Source: Hahellaceae bacterium
GTDB lineage: Bacteria > Pseudomonadota > Gammaproteobacteria > Pseudomonadales > Oleiphilaceae
Assembly: GCA_024234575.1 (NCBI GenBank)
Contig: JACKOB010000004.1
Coordinates: forward strand, 372,001 to 436,000
Length of the DNA stretch: 64,000 bases
Direction of reading: 5' to 3'
Positions 48,020 through 56,619 of the stretch are shown here, one piece after another (positions within the stretch are counted from its first letter, which is position 1; each line of letters starts with the position of its first letter). A program made the translations under genes and the position numbers. Below the pieces are notes generated by a model. It was not told the origin of the DNA and did not search any database. It saw nothing but the letters and a program-made list of their open reading frames with translations.

Positions 48020-49579
48020 CTATTTAGCTCGCGCCTTGATCACCTGGCCGCGCACATTAAAGCCTGCCTCCAAAGGGTTTGCTATGGGGTCTTTTAACGG
48101 TGTGCTTTGTTTACCTGCTGCGGTTGGCACTTCTGACAGCCATCGCTTTCTTTCTACGATTTCTCCGGCCGGGTTAAAAACGATTGTTTCAACTTCTATG
48201 GCGATCGCGTCGATCGGCGCTCTGTTTTCGATAATCGCCACGACGACACCATCACGATTTAATGCGTGTTTTACGGTGAGATATTTTTGTGGGTTGTCAG
48301 GGAGTTCTATCCGGGCAAGCTGATCTCTTGCTTGTTTTCCGTAATTGCCCCCTGATGGCGCTGCCTGTGAAAAATACATGCTCGCCTGTTTCTTATTGCC
48401 GGATGTCAGAGCCAGTTCACCCAGACCTACGGTTGCCATCGATGTAGGGAGAAGGGCGTTACTTTTGGCGAAGTCTGCCTGCGCCTGTTTGACGTTGCCT
48501 AGCAGCTGGTTTGTTTCGCCCCGTTTTAAATAACTAGAGAAAAGCTCAGGGTAGAGTGCAACAGCCTTGTCATACTCGGCAAGGGCGAGGCGCTCATTGC
48601 CCTGTTTTTTAAAGATATCACCGCGTAAGGCGTAAAACATCGCTTCGTTTGGCTCGATCTTAATGCTGGCGTTTAGCTTTGCCAGCGCGCCGGCCATGTC
48701 TTTTTTTGTTGCTAACTGCATGGCCGCATCATAAGACTCATAGGCAGGCATTTTTGATCGCAGGTAACGCATGGCCTGATCAAATTCCTTACGTCCGCGA
48801 AAGGTTCCGGATTTAAATTTTTGGCCGGTTTGAATGTTTTTCTCTACCCGCTCTGGGGATGGCGGGTGGGATGCAAATAGCCCTTGCACCCAACCGGAAT
48901 CTTGCCCTTCTGACATTTTCACGAAAAGTTGCTGTAGCTCTACCGCCCCGTTAAGATCGTAGCCCAGCTTGGACATGTACTTCATGCCAAAGTGATCAGA
49001 TTCCAGCTCATCATCACGTCCGTATTTGGCAACCGCTAAATTAGCTCCCAGGGCTGCACCGCCCAGTATCAATTCATTATATTCCTGACCGTGCAGAGCG
49101 ATACCCAGTCCGGCAATGGCAGCACTGGTCAACATGCCTTGCTGCATGCGTTGGGCGCTGTGTCGGGCGGCTGCATGGACAATTTCATGCCCTAGCACGG
49201 CTGCCAGTTGTGATTCGTCTTGCAACTGTACTAAAAGGCCGCGGTTAATGGCGATTTTACCTGAAGGTAACGCCCAGGCATTGGGCACAGAATTATTGAG
49301 GACGACGAATTCGTAGGGAAGGTCAGGGCGATCACTGACCTTCGCCAGTTTTTGTCCAACTTGGCGCACATACAATGTAAGTTCAGGATCGAGGTAGTAT
49401 TGACCACCCTGCGATTGTTGTGCGGGCACATATTGCTCGCGGCCAATCTGAAATTCTTCGCTTTCAGAAACGATCATCAGCTGTTTTTCGCCGGTGACCG
49501 GGTTTACTGAGCAGCCGCTAAGCCAGATCATACTTAAAAGCTGAATGAAAATGAGAATCTTAAGTTTTGCCTTGAGCAT
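48020..49579 (-). CDS. bepA: M48 family metalloprotease lipoprotein (BepA-like)
   Basis: A 519-residue periplasmic protease with a lipoprotein signal (lipobox LSGC near residue 20). The M48 domain includes HEIVHAAARH (HExxH zinc site) near residue 135 and a third ligand Glu in the ELESDHFGMKYM segment. The C-terminal half is a TPR repeat solenoid (about 280-420), then a beta-rich tail. BepA-type proteins degrade or promote assembly of LptD and other outer-membrane proteins. ATG 49579 has AGGT 6 bases before it; the frame is open to TTG or ATG further upstream but has no signal peptide there. Confidence 0.9.
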   Translation of the reverse strand: MLKAKLKILIFIQLLSMIWLSGCSVNPVTGEKQLMIVSESEEFQIGREQYVPAQQSQGGQYYLDPELTLYVRQVGQKLAKVSDRPDLPYEFVVLNNSVPNAWALPSGKIAINRGLLVQLQDESQLAAVLGHEIVHAAARHSAQRMQQGMLTSAAIAGLGIALHGQEYNELILGGAALGANLAVAKYGRDDELESDHFGMKYMSKLGYDLNGAVELQQLFVKMSEGQDSGWVQGLFASHPPSPERVEKNIQTGQKFKSGTFRGRKEFDQAMRYLRSKMPAYESYDAAMQLATKKDMAGALAKLNASIKIEPNEAMFYALRGDIFKKQGNERLALAEYDKAVALYPELFSSYLKRGETNQLLGNVKQAQADFAKSNALLPTSMATVGLGELALTSGNKKQASMYFSQAAPSGGNYGKQARDQLARIELPDNPQKYLTVKHALNRDGVVVAIIENRAPIDAIAIEVETIVFNPAGEIVERKRWLSEVPTAAGKQSTPLKDPIANPLEAGFNVRGQVIKARAK

Positions 49580-49696
49580 GTTTTTACCTGTTTCTTCGTT
49601 ATACTTGAACCCGCGGGCTAAAATGTACTTTAGCCGGGCCGTAATTAAAACCTTCTTGTGCCACACATTGTTAATATTAGGGAAATCGCGCGACTC

Positions 49697-50404
49697 ATGA
49701 TGCAGTCTTTTATTTGGGATTATATCGCCTTCGTTATTTTTGTAATGAGTTGGAAAGGCTACGGATTTTATGCTGCCAGAGCAGCGAAGACGAAGCCCTG
49801 TATTTCTAATACGCTGGATTTATACCGTGAAGATTGGATGCGGCGTCTGCTAAAACGAGAGAACCGAATATCTGACACATCCGTCATTGGTAACCTGGAG
49901 CGTAATGGCGCTTTTTTCGCGTCCAGCAGCCTGTTAATAATGGCTGGTATCCTCACCGCGCTGGGGTATACCGATCGTGCTATTGAGTTATTCAACGATG
50001 TGCCTTTTGCCGTACATAATGATCGCATGATGTGGGAAATCAAGTTTGGCCTATTGTTGGTCGTTTTTGTGTACGCGTTTTTCAAGTTTACCTGGGCGAT
50101 GCGTCAATACAATTTTTGTGCGGTGCTTATTGGTAGTGCACCCTTGGTAGATGAGCCAAAAGTTAGCCCGGCAGCAAGAGAGGCCTTTGCCTGTAGCGCT
50201 GCCAGAGTTGCCAATCTGGCGGGTGATGCCTTTAACCTTGGCTTGAGGTCGTATTATTTTGCATTAGCGGTACTGGCGTGGTTTGTACACCCGATACTTT
50301 TTATCATTGTGTCAATTGCCGTCGTGATGATTTTATATCATCGGGAGTTCTCCTCACGGGCGCTTAAAGGGTTGCGATCTGGAAAAGTGTTTGAAGACAG
50401 ATAA
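49697..50404 (+). CDS. DUF599 family membrane protein
   Basis: A 235-residue inner-membrane protein of the DUF599 family. Three or four hydrophobic segments lie near residues 5-25, 60-85 (SSLLIMAGILTALGY), 110-130 and 200-225. Function is unknown. The frame is open from GTG 49658, but ATG 49697 gives the usual short N terminus; ATG 49700 is equally possible. It is divergent from the M48 protease gene and 66 bases before the double-hotdog gene. Confidence 0.7.
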   Translation: MMQSFIWDYIAFVIFVMSWKGYGFYAARAAKTKPCISNTLDLYREDWMRRLLKRENRISDTSVIGNLERNGAFFASSSLLIMAGILTALGYTDRAIELFNDVPFAVHNDRMMWEIKFGLLLVVFVYAFFKFTWAMRQYNFCAVLIGSAPLVDEPKVSPAAREAFACSAARVANLAGDAFNLGLRSYYFALAVLAWFVHPILFIIVSIAVVMILYHREFSSRALKGLRSGKVFEDR

Positions 50405-50470
50405 CAAGCAAATAGGGGAGGAATACTGTATTTCTTCCCTGGTCAGGTTCATTAAAATCAGGAAACGTAT

Positions 50471-51508
50471 ATGACAAAGTTGAACGACGGTGTTTTTCAG
50501 GCAAGTGAGTTGGATGGTGAAGCCATCGATAATCGTTTGCTGGGAATGTCGCAACGCTTTATTGGCTCGTTGGCGCAATGCGGCGAGCTAGGAATTCATC
50601 CAATCTTTGCTACAAAAAACAGATTGGTACTTGAGCTTCCCTACAGCCAAAAGATCGTAGGTAATCCTGAAACGGGTGTGATCCATGGCGGCGGTATAAC
50701 CACGCTTATGGATACTGCTTCGGGCACCGTCATACTCTGTGCCTTGCCCGATTTTGAACTTTGTCCAACGCTTGATTTGCGCGTGGACTACATGCGGCCC
50801 GCTGAACCAGGTCATTCAGTCTACGCCAGAGCCTACGCATACCGGGTCACAGAAAATATTATTTTTACGCGATGCGAAGCCTACCAGCAGTTGACCAACC
50901 AAGACGGCAAAATTGAAGAAAAAAACATTGCACACTGCGTTGCTACCTTTATGCGGATCGGCAGAGAGAGCATGCCTGATGATTTTTACCATTTGGTGAG
51001 TAATGAACCTGACGCCGCATCATCTGCTAGTCAATCGGTAGGGCATGTTTCACCAGCCCCTGTACAACGCGGCGATCTGCATCTGCGAGAAATCGTCACC
51101 AATGCCCACCAGACTGGTGACTACTCGGACTTTATCGGGTTAATCCCTTACGCCCAAACTATCGGCGTGCAATGTGAAAGGTTTGGCGACGATGTGATTT
51201 TTAAGTTGCCGAAAAAAGCGAGCAATATTGGTAACCCTATATTACCGGCGATACATGGCGGTGTTATCGGTGGGTTTATGGAAATATCTGCTGCATTGTA
51301 TTTGGCGATGTTTCAGCCAACCCCTAAACTTCCCCGAATTGTTGACTTTTCTATCGACTATTTACGCGCAGGCAAACTGAAAGATTCATACGTTGAATGC
51401 AAGCTCACCAGACAGGGAAATCGGGTTGCCAACGTTATCATTAACGCGTGGCAGCAATCGCGAGAGAAACCAATCGCTACCGCAAGGGCGCATTTCATTT
51501 TTGATTAA
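50471..51508 (+). CDS. Double-hotdog PaaI-type thioesterase
   Basis: A 345-residue fusion of two PaaI/YbgC-like hotdog domains. The first (about 50-150) has GVIHGGGITTLMDTASGTV; the second (about 215-330) has PAIHGGVIGGFMEISAALY. The HGG motif with acidic residue (D or E) six to eight residues on in each is the catalytic region of this class. They probably hydrolyse acyl-CoA. Substrate is not defined. AGGAAA precedes the ATG. Confidence 0.88.
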   Translation: MTKLNDGVFQASELDGEAIDNRLLGMSQRFIGSLAQCGELGIHPIFATKNRLVLELPYSQKIVGNPETGVIHGGGITTLMDTASGTVILCALPDFELCPTLDLRVDYMRPAEPGHSVYARAYAYRVTENIIFTRCEAYQQLTNQDGKIEEKNIAHCVATFMRIGRESMPDDFYHLVSNEPDAASSASQSVGHVSPAPVQRGDLHLREIVTNAHQTGDYSDFIGLIPYAQTIGVQCERFGDDVIFKLPKKASNIGNPILPAIHGGVIGGFMEISAALYLAMFQPTPKLPRIVDFSIDYLRAGKLKDSYVECKLTRQGNRVANVIINAWQQSREKPIATARAHFIFD

Positions 51509-51603
51509 TCGGGGCTCTTTGACAATACTTGATTAAACAGTGTTCTGTAAGTCGACCATGACAGGCGACCAAGGTGATCTAAATTTAAATCGGTGGGTGG
51601 TTA

Positions 51604-53148
51604 GTGAGCAACAGTCTTTTTTCCAAGTCTTTAAATACCGTCAAAGATGCGGTAACTGTCGCCAGAGTTCAGAAAGAGCCTTGGAAGATTGCGGTTATTG
51701 ATGATGACGAAGATGTTCTCACGATTAGCGAAATGGTGCTGAAGGATTTAAAAGTAGATGGCCGTGGTGTCACGTTTCTGAAAGCCATCTCCGGTGCAGA
51801 AGGGCGAGCGCTTTTCGAGGCTCATGACGATATTGCTATCGCCTTCGTCGATGTCGTGATGGAGAGCGACAATGCCGGTCTTGATTTAATTCGCTGGATA
51901 CGGGAAGAAAAAAAGAACCAATGTACGAGGTTAATACTGCGCACGGGGCAGCCTGGTCAGGCGCCGGAAGAAAGCGTGATTCGTGATTACGACATCAATG
52001 ACTATAAAAACAAAACAGAACTTACCTCTACCCGATTAAAAACTACCACCTACGCTGCGATTCGCTCTTATAGAGACATTCAAACCATTGAGTTTAGTAA
52101 AGTCAGCCTGGAAAAAGTGGTGAAATCCACCGCTGAGGTGCTTAAGAGTAAAACTCTCTACAAGTTTGGTTCTGCGGTGCTGGAAGAAATTACCACCTTG
52201 TTGCAATTGGATAGTTCTGCGATTTATGTGGCGTTTTCGAATGAGAATATTCTTCATGATACAGAGTTAAATGTACTGGCAGCTACCGGTGATTTCGTGC
52301 AGCTGTCATCTAATCTAGAATGTGATTTTGTCCCCGAGAATATTTGTAATCAAATGCGCTCGGTGCTAATGAGCAAAAAAAGTATTCATTCAGACGATAC
52401 GTATATTTCTTACGTGACAACGGGGTCCAATACCGCCAATGTGCTTTACGTTTCTTTTGATGAGCCTTTAGACAGCTTTAAAAAGAATATGCTGGATATT
52501 TTTTCGACGAATGTTGCGCTGACGTTCGAAAATCTTGCAGTAAAAGAAGACATCGAAGAAACCCAAAAAGAGCTCATGTATGTATTAGGCGATGCAATTG
52601 AACAGCGCAGTAAAGAAACAGGCTCGCACGTACGCCGGGTGGCGTTGATCTGTGAATTGCTCGCACGTGAGCTACACCTTGAAGAGCCGTTTGTGCAGGC
52701 GATTAAATATGCGGCACCTTTACATGATATCGGCAAAATTGGTATTCCTGAGCATATTTTGCATAAGCCCGGCAAACTCGACAGCAACGAATGGAGCACC
52801 ATGCAAACTCATGCCGAGCTGGGTTATGAGTTATTGCGCAGTTCTAAGCGGGTGTTAGCACGGGTTGGTGCCAATATAGCGTTTTATCATCACGAGAAGT
52901 GGGATGGTTCGGGTTACCCTAACAAGTTGCGGGGTGAAGCCATTCCGATAGAAGGCAGAATTATGGCCGTGGCAGACGTAATTGATGCTTTAGGGTCGAA
53001 ACGTTCTTACAAAGAAAAATGGGCAGGCGATGACATTAAGGCATTTATGCAAAGTCAGCGCGGCACGCATTTTGACCCCGAAATTTGTGATCTGGCAATA
53101 GAACACTTCGACAAGATTATGCAGTTGCGGGCCAAATACCCGGATTAA
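51604..53148 (+). CDS. Response regulator with DUF3369 and HD-GYP domain
   Basis: A 514-residue response regulator. REC domain (about 28-155) with VIDDDED acidic pair and phosphoacceptor in IAFVDVVMES; a central DUF3369-type sensory domain (about 185-325); then an HD-GYP cyclic di-GMP phosphodiesterase (about 325-510). The latter has HDIGKIGIP (HD) and HHEKWDGSGYP (the HHExxDGSGYP block), so catalysis looks intact. GTG start. The next gene, a histidine kinase, begins 28 bases later, and the two form a likely two-component pair. Confidence 0.94.
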   Translation: MSNSLFSKSLNTVKDAVTVARVQKEPWKIAVIDDDEDVLTISEMVLKDLKVDGRGVTFLKAISGAEGRALFEAHDDIAIAFVDVVMESDNAGLDLIRWIREEKKNQCTRLILRTGQPGQAPEESVIRDYDINDYKNKTELTSTRLKTTTYAAIRSYRDIQTIEFSKVSLEKVVKSTAEVLKSKTLYKFGSAVLEEITTLLQLDSSAIYVAFSNENILHDTELNVLAATGDFVQLSSNLECDFVPENICNQMRSVLMSKKSIHSDDTYISYVTTGSNTANVLYVSFDEPLDSFKKNMLDIFSTNVALTFENLAVKEDIEETQKELMYVLGDAIEQRSKETGSHVRRVALICELLARELHLEEPFVQAIKYAAPLHDIGKIGIPEHILHKPGKLDSNEWSTMQTHAELGYELLRSSKRVLARVGANIAFYHHEKWDGSGYPNKLRGEAIPIEGRIMAVADVIDALGSKRSYKEKWAGDDIKAFMQSQRGTHFDPEICDLAIEHFDKIMQLRAKYPD

Positions 53149-53176
53149 GCCATACCGCCCACTGGAGCACACGTCT

Positions 53177-54553
53177 ATGCAGGCCAATTTAGAGTATATT
53201 TTGCTCGCGGTTTCTAAGTCTTCCTTTATTGACGAAGGAAATCTCGATCGTGCGGCCCGCTTAATTCTAAGCTCAGTCATTGAGGGATTAGGCGTGCAAA
53301 GGGCGGGAATCTGGTTGTTTGATGATGAGCGAAAATCCATTCGTTGCCAGTTGCTGTTTGACTTTGGCACCAAGACAGAAATTGATGATATTGTGCTCAC
53401 GCGCAAAGACTTCCCAAAATATTTTAAAGCCCTCGACGGCGAAAGAAACATTAGGGCTGATAACGCCTTAACTGACCCTTCTACTGGTGAGTTTGTCGAT
53501 GTTTATCTAAATCCATTAGGAATTACGTCCATGCTGGATACCCCCATCAGGCACAGAGGGGAAATGATCGGCATCATCTGCTCTGAACACACAGGTTTAG
53601 CGCGAGAGTGGACAGACGATGAAGTGACATTTGCCGGTTCTTTGTCTGATCTGTATGGGCGGGCAGTGAGTGCCGCAGAGTGCCGGGAATTTGAAATTGC
53701 ACTGCAGCACGCCAACAGCCAGTTGGAAGAGAAAATTCAGGCCCGGACGGCGGAACTGCAAAAAGCGTTGTCTGATTTGCAAAAAGCCCAGAAGCATTTG
53801 GTTGAGTCTGAAAAAATGGCGGCTCTTGGGTCATTAGTGGCCGGTGTGGCACATGAAGTGAACACCCCTCTGGGGGTGGCAATTACCTCTGTTTCACACA
53901 TTGATGAGTTGGTGCAACAACTTGAAAAGCAGTACCACGCAGGGTTGCTGGATGAGGATGTATTTCTGGCATTTCTGCGCAACTACCGGGGCGCGTCAAT
54001 ATTATTACACACGAATATGGATCGGGCCGCACGCCTGGTGAGTGATTTTAAACAAACAGCGGTCGATCAAGGGTCGGATGTATTAGAGGGGTTTTCACCC
54101 GCTGCACACCTAAAACGTTTAGTGTCCAGTTTGCATCCGATATATAAACAAAAAAACGCCCGGGTATCGCTGAACATTCCTGATGATGCCCGGCTGCAAT
54201 CTTATCCTGGTGCGTTGTCGCAAATCATCACCAACCTGGTTGCCAACAGTTGTATGCACGCATTCGATGAAACTGGGCAGAACGAAATATCAGTGCATGG
54301 TTGTCTGGAAGGCGACTACTTTATTCTGCATTACCAGGATAACGGCAAAGGTATGAGTGCGGCGATTCGGCAGCGAGTGTTCGAGCCATTCTTCACGACC
54401 AATCGGGCTGGCGGCGGATCGGGGCTGGGTATGTCGATCGTCTATAACCTGGTAGTGCAAAAGCTATTGGGGGAAATTGATTTTCAAGGTGCAGAGGGTG
54501 AGGGGGTGCGAGTGACGATAAAAATACCTGCCCAACACCCCTATCAGCCTTAA
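53177..54553 (+). CDS. GAF-domain sensor histidine kinase
   Basis: A 458-residue kinase without transmembrane segments. GAF domain (about 20-165), a coiled coil near 175-210, the HisKA-like H-box GVAHEVNTPLG (phosphorylated His) near residue 225, and a HATPase domain with NLVANSCMHAF (N box), YQDNGKGMS (G1), VFEPFFTTN (F) and GGGSGLGMSIV (G2). Its likely partner is the REC-HD-GYP regulator just upstream. The ligand sensed by the GAF domain is unknown. GGAG precedes the ATG. Confidence 0.93.
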   Translation: MQANLEYILLAVSKSSFIDEGNLDRAARLILSSVIEGLGVQRAGIWLFDDERKSIRCQLLFDFGTKTEIDDIVLTRKDFPKYFKALDGERNIRADNALTDPSTGEFVDVYLNPLGITSMLDTPIRHRGEMIGIICSEHTGLAREWTDDEVTFAGSLSDLYGRAVSAAECREFEIALQHANSQLEEKIQARTAELQKALSDLQKAQKHLVESEKMAALGSLVAGVAHEVNTPLGVAITSVSHIDELVQQLEKQYHAGLLDEDVFLAFLRNYRGASILLHTNMDRAARLVSDFKQTAVDQGSDVLEGFSPAAHLKRLVSSLHPIYKQKNARVSLNIPDDARLQSYPGALSQIITNLVANSCMHAFDETGQNEISVHGCLEGDYFILHYQDNGKGMSAAIRQRVFEPFFTTNRAGGGSGLGMSIVYNLVVQKLLGEIDFQGAEGEGVRVTIKIPAQHPYQP

Positions 54554-54817
54554 CCAACCACACTTCTTTTTTCTCGCCCATAAAAAAAGGCAACTGAACC
54601 TTATCGTTTTTAGGGATAGTGTTCTCGTTGCCAATAGTTAGTCAGGGACAAACAAAATTTCAAAGGAGAGTCATTTAAATACAAACGGCCTGTGTTTGAA
54701 TTCTTAACTCGATGGATTCATAGTACGGGCAAGGGGGGCGTAGTCTCATCAGCCAAAAGGCGTAATTGGTACAAACTTACATAATGTTAATTAAGTTTTT
54801 CAGGTTTTAAGATAGTT
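54554..54817. other. Intergenic region before the zinc peptidase
   Basis: 264 bases without a credible gene, terminator or clear promoter. Confidence 0.4.
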
Positions 54818-55507
54818 ATGGTTATTTTAGCGTTATTGCTGATCGTCTTGGTTGTGCTTGTTATCTATGGTCCACATTGGTGGATACGACATGTGTCGAA
54901 AAAATATGCAGTTACCCTGCAAAGTTTGCCAGGAACCGGCGCCGAGCTTGCCCGTCACTTTATTGATCGGTTTCAGCTGACCGGTGTCGGGGTTGAAAAA
55001 GGAGAAGAAAACGGCGACCACTTTGATCCTGGTGCGAAGATGGTTCGCTTAAGCCCAACAAATTATGATGGCAGGTCGCTTACCGCTGTCGCCGTTGCTG
55101 CCCATGAGGTTGGGCACGCCATCCAACATCATCGACAAGAGCCGTTAATGCTTTGGCGTAATCAATACTATCCATTACTGGCACAAATAGAGCGGGTTGG
55201 CTCATGGATACTTATGCTGGTGCCTGTAATAGCGATGCTGGCTCGTGTGCCTCAGATCATGTTGTTTGTGGCGGTCGTTGCCATAGGTGTACTGTCTATC
55301 CGGCTGCTGTTTCATCTAACCACTTTGCCCGTGGAGTGGGATGCCAGCTTTGGCAAGGCACTGCCAATACTTGAGCAGGGAGACTATTTGGCTGAACGAG
55401 ACCTTCCCGCTGTACGTCAAGTTTTAAAAGCAGCGGCCCTCACTTATGTGGCAGGTGCGCTGCTGGATATGTTACGTTTTTGGCGCTGGATCAGATTTTT
55501 ACGTTAG
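54818..55507 (+). CDS. Membrane-bound neutral zinc metallopeptidase (YugP-like)
   Basis: A 229-residue DUF2226/YugP-family protein. An N-terminal membrane segment (about 2-18), then a zinc peptidase motif [13 protein letters not shown] near residue 94, and two further hydrophobic segments near 130-165. The late EWDAS segment supplies the likely third ligand. Function is unknown, inferred to be a membrane protease. It is followed by the ACR3 gene after a 61-base gap. Confidence 0.85.
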   Translation: MVILALLLIVLVVLVIYGPHWWIRHVSKKYAVTLQSLPGTGAELARHFIDRFQLTGVGVEKGEENGDHFDPGAKMVRLSPTNYDGRSLTAVAVAAHEVGHAIQHHRQEPLMLWRNQYYPLLAQIERVGSWILMLVPVIAMLARVPQIMLFVAVVAIGVLSIRLLFHLTTLPVEWDASFGKALPILEQGDYLAERDLPAVRQVLKAAALTYVAGALLDMLRFWRWIRFLR

Positions 55508-55568
55508 ACATGGTTTACTATCCCGCACATTAAGTAATGATCTTCACACAAGAAAAAGGTTAAACAGT

Positions 55569-56588
55569 ATGGGTATATTTGAGCGTTACCTGTCCGTATG
55601 GGTTGGCATTTGCATAGTTTTGGGTGTTTCACTGGGAAGTGCGATGCCGGGTGTTTTTGCGTACATTGCCGGTCTTGAGTGGGCGCATGTCAATCTGGTG
55701 GTAGCCGTGCTTATATGGATAATGATTTACCCGATGATGGTACAGATCGATTTTGCCTCAATTAAAGATGTGGGTAAAAAACCGAAAGGTATCGTGCTTA
55801 CGCTGGTCATTAACTGGTTGATTAAGCCGTTTACCATGGCGGCTTTGGGGTGGTTGTTTTTTAAAGTTTTTTTTGCGGGCTGGGTAGACCCCCAGAGTGC
55901 TAATGAGTATATCGCCGGAATGATTTTGCTGGGCGTCGCCCCTTGTACGGCGATGGTGTTTGTCTGGAGTCAGCTAACCAAAGGTGATGCCAACTATACG
56001 CTTGTGCAGGTGTCGGTAAACGATATCATTATGGTGTTTGCATTTGCGCCTATCACCGCCTTGTTGCTGGGCATGAGCGATATTCAGGTGCCTTGGGAAA
56101 CACTGGTGTTATCGGTGATTCTTTATGTTGTCTTGCCGCTGATGGCTGGTGTTATTACCCGTAAAGTTATTGATGTCAATGATGTGACCCATAAGCGTTT
56201 AAACTCGTTGGTGAGGTCTCTCAAACCGTGGTCTGTGGTCGGATTGTTAGGTACGGTTCTACTGCTTTTTGGTTTTCAGGCTGAAACAATTCTGGCGCAG
56301 CCGCAAACAATCGTGCTCATTGCGATACCCCTGTTGTTACAAACCTATGGTATTTTCGCGATTGCCTATGGTGCGGCGAAAGCATTGAAATTACCGCATA
56401 ACATCGCGGCCCCCGCATGTATGATAGGCACTTCTAACTTTTTTGAGTTAGCCGTTGCCGTAGCAATATCGCTTTTTGGGTTACACTCTGGTGCAGCCTT
56501 GGCAACAGTAGTTGGTGTGCTGGTGGAAGTACCGGTCATGTTGTCATTGGTGTATTTTGCCAATCGCACCCGGCATTGGTTTGCCTAA
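55569..56588 (+). CDS. arsB: ACR3 family arsenite efflux transporter
   Basis: A 339-residue transporter with about ten membrane segments. The ACR3 pattern is visible: the TM4 segment [12 protein letters not shown] has the conserved Cys essential for arsenite in this family, and the late [11 protein letters not shown] segment is characteristic. It exports As(III) (and possibly Sb(III)) using proton motive force. ATG 55569 gives standard length; the earlier open frame overlaps the peptidase gene. No arsR or arsC gene is seen beside it. Confidence 0.93.
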   Translation: MGIFERYLSVWVGICIVLGVSLGSAMPGVFAYIAGLEWAHVNLVVAVLIWIMIYPMMVQIDFASIKDVGKKPKGIVLTLVINWLIKPFTMAALGWLFFKVFFAGWVDPQSANEYIAGMILLGVAPCTAMVFVWSQLTKGDANYTLVQVSVNDIIMVFAFAPITALLLGMSDIQVPWETLVLSVILYVVLPLMAGVITRKVIDVNDVTHKRLNSLVRSLKPWSVVGLLGTVLLLFGFQAETILAQPQTIVLIAIPLLLQTYGIFAIAYGAAKALKLPHNIAAPACMIGTSNFFELAVAVAISLFGLHSGAALATVVGVLVEVPVMLSLVYFANRTRHWFA

Positions 56589-56619
56589 CATTTAATAACA
56601 CTATTTTGAGTAACCTCTT

